From Prevotella sp. UBA1705 (GTDB lineage Bacteria > Bacteroidota > Bacteroidia > Bacteroidales > Bacteroidaceae), in contig DCJH01000006.1 in NCBI GenBank assembly GCA_002317385.1, positions 1 through 64,000 of the forward strand: a stretch of 64,000 bases of DNA, written 5' to 3'. The notes beneath the pieces were generated by a model, which searched no databases, was not told where the DNA came from, and worked only from the letters and a program-made list of their open reading frames with translations. Positions within the stretch are counted from its first letter, which is position 1. Every line of letters starts with the position of its first letter. A program made the position numbers and the translations under genes. Shown here piece by piece: positions 57,422-64,000 of the stretch.

Positions 57422-58027
57422 TTATTTCTTCTTATAGAGCACAGGGTTTGTGCTGGGGTCGTTGTACATCTTCATCTGGCGGTACACCTTCATGTACTTG
57501 CGGCCGTTCTCTATGTCTTCGAGCAGCTGGTCTATGGCGAGCCCGAGGTCTTTCTGCTGTTCGAGCAGCACGTTGAGCTTTCCCTGGCACTGTTTGCGGT
57601 GCTCGGGTGTGGCATCGGGGCGCTCTGCCTGCTCGCGCATATGATAGATTTTCAGGGCGAGGATAGACAGGCGGTCGATGGCCCAGGCTGGACTCTCGGT
57701 GTTGAGGCGTGCGTCGGGCAGCGGATTGACGTCTGAATATTTCTGTCGGAAGAAGGAATCGATCTGCTCCACGAGGTCTGTGCGGTCTTGGTTGGAGCGG
57801 TCGATGCGCCGCTTGAGCGACAAGGCCTCAAGCGGATCGATGTGTGGATCGCGGATGATATCTTCGAGATGCCACTGTACGGTGTCTATCCAGCATTTCA
57901 GATACAGGCGGTTTTCGATAGATTCTCGCTCATAAGGATTGCTGATTGGGGTGTCGATATTGTCCTTGGTGTGGTAGTCTTCAATCGCCTTGTTGAAGAT
58001 TTCGTTGCAATGCAGTGTGAAAGACAT
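57422..58027 (-). CDS. DUF4254 family protein
   Basis: This 201-residue mostly helical cytoplasmic protein starts MSFTLHCNEIFNKAIEDYHTKD; the longer reading frame upstream needs a TTG start and crosses the promoter. It matches the conserved DUF4254 pattern (NRLYLKCWIDTVQWHLEDIIRDP, then KRRIDRSNQDRTDLVEQID). The function is not known. Constant pairing with a GT9 gene suggests a role in LPS core assembly. It has a canonical promoter. Confidence 0.85.
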   Translation of the reverse strand: MSFTLHCNEIFNKAIEDYHTKDNIDTPISNPYERESIENRLYLKCWIDTVQWHLEDIIRDPHIDPLEALSLKRRIDRSNQDRTDLVEQIDSFFRQKYSDVNPLPDARLNTESPAWAIDRLSILALKIYHMREQAERPDATPEHRKQCQGKLNVLLEQQKDLGLAIDQLLEDIENGRKYMKVYRQMKMYNDPSTNPVLYKKK

Positions 58028-58051
58028 GATGCGTGTTTGTTGATATTTCTG

Positions 58052-58082
58052 CAAAGTTACCAAATGATTTTGAACTAAACAA
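58052..58082 (-). promoter_or_regulatory. Promoter of the DUF4254-GT9 operon
   Basis: On the minus strand TTG (58082-58080), 20 bases, TAACTTTG (58059-58052), 24 bases before the start. Confidence 0.7.
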
Positions 58083-58164
58083 CAAATTCTTTTAAAAAAA
58101 GGCGATATTTTATGCACAATGATAGGGTGTTTGTGCAACGTTATGTCATTTTTAAAGGGAAATA

Positions 58165-58196
58165 TTTGCGTATATGATAAAAATGTTGTTTCTTTG
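58165..58196 (+). promoter_or_regulatory. Promoter of acpP
   Basis: TTTG (58165-58168), 20 bases, TTTCTTTG (58189-58196). The first -7 bases differ from TA, but spacing and the TTTG half fit. The leader is about 45 nt. Confidence 0.6.
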
Positions 58197-58245
58197 CAGC
58201 CGTTTTGTAGAAATTTATTAATAACATCTTAAAAAAGTTACAATC

Positions 58246-58482
58246 ATGTCAGAAATCGAAGCAAAAGTTAAGACCATTATCGTTGATAAGCTGGGTGTTG
58301 ATGAGGCAGAGGTAAAGCCCGAAGCAAGTTTCACCAATGATCTCGGTGCCGATTCTTTGGACACTGTAGAGCTGATCATGGAGTTTGAGAAGGAGTTTGG
58401 TATCTCTATTCCTGATGACAAGGCTGAGACCATCCAGACTGTTCAGGATGCCATCAACTACATCCAGGAGAACGCCAAGTAA
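58246..58482 (+). CDS. acpP: Acyl carrier protein
   Basis: This 78-residue acidic protein carries fatty-acyl chains on a phosphopantetheine attached to Ser37 in [10 protein letters not shown]. The opening [20 protein letters not shown] and the closing [11 protein letters not shown] are typical. It is first in the acpP-fabF-rnc cluster and is separated from fabF by a hairpin that should let more acpP than fabF message accumulate. Confidence 0.97.
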   Translation: MSEIEAKVKTIIVDKLGVDEAEVKPEASFTNDLGADSLDTVELIMEFEKEFGISIPDDKAETIQTVQDAINYIQENAK

Positions 58483-58495
58483 TCAGGCGTCGAAT

Positions 58496-58530
58496 GTTTA
58501 GCGTTTTCAGAAGAAACGCTAAACTTTTAT
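58496..58530 (+). terminator. Terminator/attenuator between acpP and fabF
   Basis: GTTTAGCGTTT (58496-58506) pairs perfectly with AAACGCTAAAC (58514-58524) across a 7-base loop and is followed by TTTTATTCT. FabF starts 17 bases later with no visible promoter, so read-through must occur. Confidence 0.85.
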
Positions 58531-58546
58531 TCTAAAATTCAATTCA

Positions 58547-59809
58547 ATGGAATTAAAGAGAGTAGTAGTAACAGGACTGGGCGCCGTTACTCCGGTAGGC
58601 AACACACCCGAAGAGATGTGGCAGAGCCTTTTGGCCGGAAAGAGTGGCGCAGCTCCTATCACTGCATTTGATACGACAAACTTCAAGACGACATTCGCCT
58701 GCGAGGTGAAGGACCTGAACGTCAATGATTTCATTGACCGCAAGGAGGCTCGCAAGATGGATCGCTGTACGCAGCTGGCCATGATTAGTGCCATCCAATG
58801 TGTGAAGGATGCTGGTATCGATTTGGAGAAGGAAGATAAGAACCGCATCGGTGTTGTTTACGGCATCGGTATCGGCGGTATCCAGACCTTCCAGGACGAA
58901 GTGATGTATTATGGTCAGCATCGTGAAGATGGACCAAAGTTCAATCCCTTCTTCATCCCCAAGATGATTTCAGACATCGCTGCCGGACAGATTAGCATTC
59001 ACTTTGGATTCCACGGACCCAACTTTGTGACGACGAGCGCCTGCGCTTCGTCTACGCATGCGTTGGCTGATGCGTTCAATCTGCTGCGTCTGGGCAAAGC
59101 CGACATGATACTTGCCGGTGGTGCCGAGGCTGCCATCTGTGAGTGTGGCGTGGGTGGTTTCACCGCTATGCATGCCCTCTCTACCCGCAACGACGATCCC
59201 CAGGGCGCCAGCCGCCCGTTCAGCGCCAGCCGCGACGGATTTGTGATGGGTGAAGGTTCTGGCTGCATGGTACTCGAAACCCTCGAGCATGCCCAGGCAC
59301 GTGGAGCCAAGATCTATGCCGAAATGGTTGGCGAAGGCATGAGTGCCGATGCCCACCACATCACGGCCTCACATCCCGAGGGCCTCGGTGCCAAGCTCGT
59401 GATGTCGGAAGCGCTCAAGGATGCCGGCATGGAGGTAGGCGATATCGACTATATCAATGTGCATGGCACATCCACTCCGGTGGGCGACGTCTCTGAGGCC
59501 AAGGCCATTACCGACCTCTTTGGCGAGCAAGCCTATAAGTTGAACATCAGCTCCACCAAGAGCATGACGGGCCACCTGCTGGGTGCTGCCGGTGCGGTGG
59601 AGGCCATGGTATGTGTGCTGAGCGTGCAGAACGACATCGTTCCGCCTACCATCAACCATGCTGAGGACGACAAAGACCCTGAGCTCGACTACAACTTGAA
59701 TTTCACATTCAACGTGGCTCAGAAGCGCGAAGTGCGTGCTGCCCTGTCCAACACCTTCGGATTCGGTGGTCACAACGCTTGTGTCATCTTTAAGAAGTAT
59801 GCTGAATAG
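58547..59809 (+). CDS. fabF: 3-oxoacyl-[acyl-carrier-protein] synthase II
   Basis: This 420-residue condensing enzyme elongates fatty acids by joining malonyl-ACP to acyl-ACP. The opening LKRVVVTGLGAVTPVGNT, the nucleophile Cys166 in TSACASSTHAL, the His in VHGTSTPVGD and the His in GHLLGAAGAVE form the complete Cys-His-His triad. The end NTFGFGGHNACVIFKKY is standard. It follows acpP and runs up to the start of rnc. Confidence 0.96.
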   Translation: MELKRVVVTGLGAVTPVGNTPEEMWQSLLAGKSGAAPITAFDTTNFKTTFACEVKDLNVNDFIDRKEARKMDRCTQLAMISAIQCVKDAGIDLEKEDKNRIGVVYGIGIGGIQTFQDEVMYYGQHREDGPKFNPFFIPKMISDIAAGQISIHFGFHGPNFVTTSACASSTHALADAFNLLRLGKADMILAGGAEAAICECGVGGFTAMHALSTRNDDPQGASRPFSASRDGFVMGEGSGCMVLETLEHAQARGAKIYAEMVGEGMSADAHHITASHPEGLGAKLVMSEALKDAGMEVGDIDYINVHGTSTPVGDVSEAKAITDLFGEQAYKLNISSTKSMTGHLLGAAGAVEAMVCVLSVQNDIVPPTINHAEDDKDPELDYNLNFTFNVAQKREVRAALSNTFGFGGHNACVIFKKYAE

Positions 59810-59816
59810 AGTAAGT

Positions 59817-60878
59817 ATGCTTGTCAACATCATAGACAGAATAAGGCTCCCTTTCCGCAAGGAGAAGGAGCTTTATTCTTCTTTGTATAATATCATTGGT
59901 TTCTATCCCCACGACATCAGCTACTACAAGCTGGCGTTGATGCACAAGAGCGTGATGCACCGCAACAGCAAAGGGAAGCCGGCCAACAATGAGCGGCTGG
60001 AGTTCTTGGGCGATGCCATACTCGATGCTGCCGTGGGCGATATCGTGTACCGTCACTTTCCGGGCAAGCGCGAGGGATTTCTCACCAACACCCGCTCCAA
60101 ACTCGTACAGAGAGACACGCTGAACAAGCTCGCCCACGAACTGGGACTATGCGAGCTTATCCTGTCCAGCGGTCACACATCTTCCCACAATAGCTATATG
60201 GCGGGCAACGCTTTCGAAGCCCTTGTGGGAGCCATGTATCTCGACCGGGGCTACGATGCCTGCATGACGTTTCTCAAGAAGCGCATCCTGGCACAGATGA
60301 TCAACATCGACAAGGTGGCCTACAAGGAGGTGAACTTCAAAAGTAAGCTCATTGAGTGGAGTCAGAAAAACCGCGTGAAGATCAACTTTGAGCTTGTGGA
60401 GGAGAGCAAGGACAAGAACGGAAGTCCCAAGTTCACCTATCAGGTGATGCTCGAAGGCATAGCCGGCTGCCCGGGATCGGGCTTCTCCAAGAAGGAGAGT
60501 CAGCAGAAAGCCTGCAAAGACACGCTCGATAAACTGCGCCGCGAGCCCCAGTTCATCGACGAGGTGTTTGCTGCCAAGGCCGGCCGCACCAAGATGGAGG
60601 AGGAGCCTGTGGAAGCTTTGCCCGAGACCGAGTCACCCAAGGATTTCATCGTGGTGTCTGAAACCGAGATATCCCAAGAGGAGAAGCACCCCACTGCCTT
60701 CCGCGAAGAGGTGTTTACCGAGGCCGACAGTGCCGCCGACGAGCCCCGAGAGGCTCTGACTGGACGGGCGCTCGACGCTGACGACGACTTCGACCTGAGT
60801 CACATCAGCGCCAAGGAGCAGAGCGACGAAGAGATTATCGCCGCTGCCGAGCAGGCCGCCTTCTCCGAGAATTCATAG
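59817..60878 (+). CDS. rnc: Ribonuclease III with long acidic C-terminal tail
   Basis: This 353-residue double-strand-specific endoribonuclease processes rRNA precursors and mRNAs. The catalytic domain (about 1-165) has NNERLEFLGDAILDAAVGD (59-76) and GNAFEALVGAMYLDRGYDA (130-148). The dsRNA-binding domain spans about 172-243. A 110-residue tail rich in Glu, Asp, Ala and Ser then follows, making it about 130 residues longer than E. coli RNase III (226). I chose ATG 59817, which gives MLVNIIDRIRLPF; ATG 59799 would overlap fabF by 11 bases. The order acpP-fabF-rnc is conserved in Bacteroidota. Confidence 0.92.
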   Translation: MLVNIIDRIRLPFRKEKELYSSLYNIIGFYPHDISYYKLALMHKSVMHRNSKGKPANNERLEFLGDAILDAAVGDIVYRHFPGKREGFLTNTRSKLVQRDTLNKLAHELGLCELILSSGHTSSHNSYMAGNAFEALVGAMYLDRGYDACMTFLKKRILAQMINIDKVAYKEVNFKSKLIEWSQKNRVKINFELVEESKDKNGSPKFTYQVMLEGIAGCPGSGFSKKESQQKACKDTLDKLRREPQFIDEVFAAKAGRTKMEEEPVEALPETESPKDFIVVSETEISQEEKHPTAFREEVFTEADSAADEPREALTGRALDADDDFDLSHISAKEQSDEEIIAAAEQAAFSENS

Positions 60879-60913
60879 ACTGTTTTTGAGCGATTCCTGA
60901 GGGAATCGGACTT

Positions 60914-61010
60914 CTTAGAAGCGAAAGCGTCAGCCATCCGCAGCAGATGGGCAGGCCCCACAGGCCTCCACCCCACCCCGCCGGATGCCGACGCTTTCGC
61001 TGTTTCTAAG
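60914..61010 (+). other. Long imperfect stem-loop after rnc, possible structured RNA
   Basis: CTTAGAAGCGAAAGCGTC (60914-60931) pairs with GACGCTTTCGC (60990-61000) and TTCTAAG (61004-61010). The stem continues inward through CATCCG/CGGATG with single-base bulges, and the loop holds a small AGGCC/GGCCT hairpin. No T run follows, so it is not a plain terminator. Confidence 0.6.
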
Positions 61011-61066
61011 GGTTGGCAGGGAGAGCCCGTAGCGGCTTGGAGAGGGTTGCCCTCCCATGGCTTGAC

Positions 61067-61154
61067 GACAACTACCTTATTGCCTCGCGATTAGTACCTT
61101 AAGGTCTCGCGATTACTACCTTAAGGCCTCGCGATTAGTACCTTTTTTCAGCAT
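61067..61154 (+). repeat. 22-nt tandem array E (four units)
   Basis: Units start at 61067, 61089, 61111 and 61133. The middle two begin GATTAGTACCTTAAGG and GATTACTACCTTAAGG and end CTCGC; the first three all end in GC. Confidence 0.9.
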
Positions 61155-61195
61155 CGCTGCAACCCGTTGGTTTTCAGGCTTCTGCCGGAAGGCTC

Positions 61196-61246
61196 CTCCG
61201 ACTGGTCCGACTTGTCCGACTTGTCCGACCCTTCAGACCGGTCGGC
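61196..61246. repeat. 9-nt periodic repeat (copy 2)
   Basis: TCCGACTGG, TCCGACTTG, TCCGACTTG, TCCGACCCT and TCAGACCGG follow one another in exact 9-nt steps. It is the same family as 38085 and 62869 but is less palindromic. Confidence 0.85.
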
Positions 61247-61304
61247 GCCCCCCTCTGCTCGTATTAAAAATGCTAAATTATTCCCCCGTTCCATTTTTTT
61301 AAGG

Positions 61305-61312
61305 TAATTTTG
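61305..61312 (+). promoter_or_regulatory. -7 element of the GH3-family gene
   Basis: TAATTTTG lies 25 bases before the ATG at 61338. Confidence 0.6.
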
Positions 61313-61337
61313 CAGTTTAAACTGAGATACTGAGATA

Positions 61338-62846
61338 ATGAGTCTAACGAAGATAGCCAGTAAGTTTTTCCTGCCGCGACAGAGTGAACTCGAAAGGCAC
61401 TATACTCATCCGGAGTCGTTGCAGCGAAATGTGCTCAACTATCTAATCAATAAAGGGCAGCGCACGGAGTACGGACGCAACCATCTGCTGGCCGCTACCC
61501 ACAACTACAACGAGTTTGCGGCCAACGTGCCCATCAACACCTACGAGGAGCTCAAGGCCGACATCGACCGTATGCGCCATGGCGAGGCCGATGTGCTCTG
61601 GCCCGGACAGGTGAGGTGGTATGCCAAGTCGTCGGGCACGACAAACGATAAATCCAAGTTTATTCCTGTGTCGGGCGACGGCCTGCACAACATCCACTAC
61701 AAGGGAGGAAAGGATGTTGTGGCGCTCTATCTGCGCAACAACCCCGAGAGTCGCATATTCGATGGCAAGTCGCTCATCCTCGGAGGCAGCCACTCGCCCA
61801 ACTACAACCTCGACGGTTCGCTCGTGGGCGACCTCAGCGCCATACTCATCGAGCACATCAATCCGCTGGCCAACCTCTGCCGCGTGCCTAAAAAGAAGAC
61901 GGCCCTGCTGTCTGATTTTGAGCTCAAGCGCGACCGCATTGCACGTGAATGTCTGCAAAAAAACGTAACAAACATATCGGGAGTTCCGTCTTGGATGTTG
62001 AGTGTGCTCGTGCGCGTCATGGAGATTTCGGGTAAAAAACATCTCGAGGAGGTGTGGCCCGATATCGAGGTGTTCTTCCACGGAGGCATCGCCTTCACCC
62101 CCTACCGCAAGCAATACGAGCAGCTCATCACCTCGCCCAAGATGCACTACATGGAGACCTACAACGCCTCGGAGGGCTTCTTTGGTATCCAGGACGACCC
62201 CGACGACCCGTCGATGCTGCTCATGCTCGACTACGGCGTGTACTATGAGTTCATCCCCATGGAGGAGGTGGGACAGGAGAATCCCACTGTCGTGCCGCTC
62301 GAAGGCGTGGAGCTCGACCGCAACTACGCCATGGTCATCACCACCTCGTGTGGACTCTGGCGCTACATGATAGGCGACACGGTGAAGTTTACCTCCAAGA
62401 AGCCGTATAAGTTTGTCATCACCGGCCGCACCAAATACTACATCAACGCCTTCGGCGAGGAGCTCATCATGGACAATGCAGAGCGCGGACTGGCCTACGC
62501 CTGTGAGCAGACGGGAGCCCAGATCAGCGAGTACACCGCGGCACCGGTATATATGGACGCCAACGCGAAGTGCTGTCACCAGTGGCTCATCGAGTTTACC
62601 CAGGAGCCCGACGACCTTAACCGCTTTGCCCAACTGCTCGACCGCAAGCTCCAGGAAATCAACTCCGACTATGAGGCGAAGCGTTCTCACAACGTGACGC
62701 TGCAGCATCTGGAGATAGTGAAGGCCCGTCCCAACCTCTTCAACGACTGGCTCAAGGCCAAGCAGAAGCTCGGCGGCCAGCACAAGGTGCCCCGACTGAG
62801 CAACTCAAGAAAGAATATGGACGAGCTCTTAGAGATGAATCAGTAG
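61338..62846 (+). CDS. GH3 auxin-responsive-promoter family acyl-adenylate enzyme
   Basis: This 502-residue protein belongs to the GH3 family (the plant name; it is not a glycoside hydrolase). It has the adenylation signature YAKSSGTTNDKSKFIPVS, the central HYMETYNASEGFFGIQ and the late LWRYMIGDTVKFTSKKPYKF. Plant members join amino acids to acyl hormones. In Bacteroidota the role is unknown, but an amino-acid or amine conjugation through an acyl-AMP is likely. It is followed by a 9-nt palindromic repeat and a lipoprotein gene on the same strand. Confidence 0.88.
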   Translation: MSLTKIASKFFLPRQSELERHYTHPESLQRNVLNYLINKGQRTEYGRNHLLAATHNYNEFAANVPINTYEELKADIDRMRHGEADVLWPGQVRWYAKSSGTTNDKSKFIPVSGDGLHNIHYKGGKDVVALYLRNNPESRIFDGKSLILGGSHSPNYNLDGSLVGDLSAILIEHINPLANLCRVPKKKTALLSDFELKRDRIARECLQKNVTNISGVPSWMLSVLVRVMEISGKKHLEEVWPDIEVFFHGGIAFTPYRKQYEQLITSPKMHYMETYNASEGFFGIQDDPDDPSMLLMLDYGVYYEFIPMEEVGQENPTVVPLEGVELDRNYAMVITTSCGLWRYMIGDTVKFTSKKPYKFVITGRTKYYINAFGEELIMDNAERGLAYACEQTGAQISEYTAAPVYMDANAKCCHQWLIEFTQEPDDLNRFAQLLDRKLQEINSDYEAKRSHNVTLQHLEIVKARPNLFNDWLKAKQKLGGQHKVPRLSNSRKNMDELLEMNQ

Positions 62847-62868
62847 GGCGGACGGCCGCTGATTTTTC

Positions 62869-62919
62869 TCAGACTGGTCCGACCAGTCTGACCGGTCAGG
62901 CCAGTCCGACTGGTCTGAG
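62869..62919. repeat. 9-nt periodic palindromic repeat (copy 3)
   Basis: TCAGACTGG, TCCGACCAG, TCTGACCGG, TCAGGCCAG, TCCGACTGG in 9-nt steps. The first 23 bases are a perfect palindrome around one base, as at 38085. It sits 22 bases past the GH3-family stop. Confidence 0.85.
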
Positions 62920-62944
62920 AAGTCCCACCCAAAATCCGAGAAAC

Positions 62945-64000
62945 ATGAATATACCATTCGTCAACAGAGCATTCGGCAGCCCCTTGCGCATGGGGGCTTG
63001 GGGAAGCATCATCCTCTCGCTTCTCCTCCTCACCTCCTGCGCCCGCATGGGAAACCCCGACGGCGGATGGTTCGACGAGACACCGCCCCGCGTGGTGGGC
63101 GCTTCGCCCGCAGAGCGCGGCGTGAACGTCAAGGACAAGCACGTCTATATCTACTTCAACGAGTTTGTCACCATCGACAATCCCACGGCCAATGTGGTGG
63201 TGTCGCCGCCCCAGTTGGAGGCTCCCGAAATCAAGGGACAGGGCAAACGAATCAGTGTGGAGCTCATGGACTCGCTCAAACCCAACACCACCTACACCAT
63301 CGACTTCTCCAGTGCGATTAGCGACAACAACGAGGGCAACCCCTTGGGCAACTACACCTACAGCTTTTCCACGGGCGATCACATAGATACTCTGGAGGTC
63401 TCGGGCTATGTGTTGCAGGCCGAAAACCTTGAGCCTGTCAAGGGAATGCTGGTTGGATTGTACGACAATACGTCGGACACCATCTTCAAGAAGAAACCCA
63501 TGCTGCGTGTGTCGAAGACCAATTCGCGCGGCCATTTCGTCATCAAGGGTGTGGCCCCCGGCCAATATCGCATCTACGCATTGCAGGATGCCGATGGCGA
63601 CTACGTGTTCGGACAGAAGAGCGAGATGGTGGCTTTCAGTCACGAAACCATCCAACCGTCGTCGCGCCCCGACGTGAGGCAAGACACCACATGGCTCGAT
63701 TCGCTCCACATCAAGTCTATAGACCGAGTACCCTACACCCATTTCCTGCCCGACGACATCTGCCTTCGCGCCTTCACCGCACCGCTTACCGACCGCTATC
63801 TGGTGAAGAGCGAGCGCAAGGAGGCCAACCATTTCACCCTGTTCTATAGCTACGGCGACTCCCTTCTGCCGCGTCTCAGGGGATTGAACTTCAATGCAGA
63901 CAACGCCTTTGTCATCGACCGTTCGGCCAAGAACGACACCCTCACCTACTGGCTACGCGACACGGCCCTGGTGAATCAGGACACATTAGAGGTGGAAATC
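62945..64000 (+). CDS. Lipoprotein with bacterial Ig-like domain, cut by the window end
   Basis: At least 352 residues, open at the right edge. A signal sequence ends in the lipobox LLTSC (Cys32). A bacterial Ig-like (Big_5) domain follows (about 45-140): PPRVVGASPAERGVNVKDKHVYIYFNEFV, then LKPNTTYTIDFSSAISDNNEGN (in part). A carboxypeptidase-regulatory-like segment (NSRGHFVIKGVAPGQYRIYALQDADGD, about 185-220) comes next. Proteins of this plan are common surface or periplasmic lipoproteins in Bacteroidota; the function is unknown. ATG 62990 is an alternative start but would lack the basic N-region. Confidence 0.85.
   Translation, partial: MNIPFVNRAFGSPLRMGAWGSIILSLLLLTSCARMGNPDGGWFDETPPRVVGASPAERGVNVKDKHVYIYFNEFVTIDNPTANVVVSPPQLEAPEIKGQGKRISVELMDSLKPNTTYTIDFSSAISDNNEGNPLGNYTYSFSTGDHIDTLEVSGYVLQAENLEPVKGMLVGLYDNTSDTIFKKKPMLRVSKTNSRGHFVIKGVAPGQYRIYALQDADGDYVFGQKSEMVAFSHETIQPSSRPDVRQDTTWLDSLHIKSIDRVPYTHFLPDDICLRAFTAPLTDRYLVKSERKEANHFTLFYSYGDSLLPRLRGLNFNADNAFVIDRSAKNDTLTYWLRDTALVNQDTLEVEI

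Larger units (their letters stand above)
60879..61337. other. Spacer after rnc with structured element, 22-nt array and 9-nt repeat
   Basis: It contains a long imperfect stem (60914-61010), the 22-nt array E (61067-61154), a 9-nt periodic tract (61196-61246) and the promoter of the next gene. No gene is seen. Confidence 0.75.

Noticed and set aside
61338..62846. Glycoside hydrolase family 3
   Set aside because: GH3 here is the plant auxin-responsive gene family name; the motifs are of an acyl-adenylating enzyme.

Overview
The window looks like a piece of a Bacteroidota chromosome, most probably Prevotella/Segatella-like (Prevotellaceae). The evidence is a SusC/SusD pair, two type IX secretion components (PorG-like and PorZ-like), glutamine synthetase type III, 2-oxoglutarate:ferredoxin oxidoreductase, the acpP-fabF-rnc and uppS-bamA-skp-murI gene orders, and many promoters of the Bacteroidota form TTTG-N19/20-TAnnTTTG. 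The genus is an inference; no rRNA or other marker gene is present.

Layout. 0.4-9 kb: mostly leftward metabolic genes (trpG/pabA, sucC, korB, korA, an ACT-domain protein, paaK) plus a small Lys-rich secreted protein. 9-13.5 kb: a uridine-kinase-like nucleoside kinase, a Na/Pi cotransporter and a DUF1893 protein. 14.9-25.3 kb: a rightward envelope-biogenesis block (Asp-box lipoprotein, PorG-like barrel, uppS, bamA, three Skp/OmpH paralogues, murI, rbfA, LolC/E-type permease). 25.5-27.9 kb: an O-methyltransferase, aroQ and a XerD-type recombinase. 28.3-38 kb: a rightward set for pectin side chains and arabinan/galactan (DUF2264, GH105, GH2, a barrel-less GH2-like protein, GH51) without its own SusC/D or regulator. 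38-46.2 kb: glnN, a flavin-binding split-barrel protein, then porZ with two envelope glycosylation genes. 46.2-47.6 kb: a gene-free region with a dense DnaA-box cluster, the best candidate for the chromosomal origin. 47.6-58 kb: leftward susD, susC, a second GH2 enzyme, GT9 and DUF4254. 58.2-64 kb: acpP, fabF, rnc, a GH3-family adenylating enzyme and a lipoprotein cut by the window edge.

The main unexplained signal lies between the genes. At least six spacers carry tandem arrays with an exact 22-nt period and a shared unit (GATTAsTACCT...GC), and other spacers have 22-nt arrays of a different sequence. There are also two families of short palindromes, often in inverted pairs, and spacers built from 7-, 8- or 9-nt words. 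The candidate origin is flanked by both palindrome families in nested inverted order and by a 22-nt array whose units switch strand.

All functions are read from protein motifs and gene order. No database search, skew calculation or structure prediction was run.
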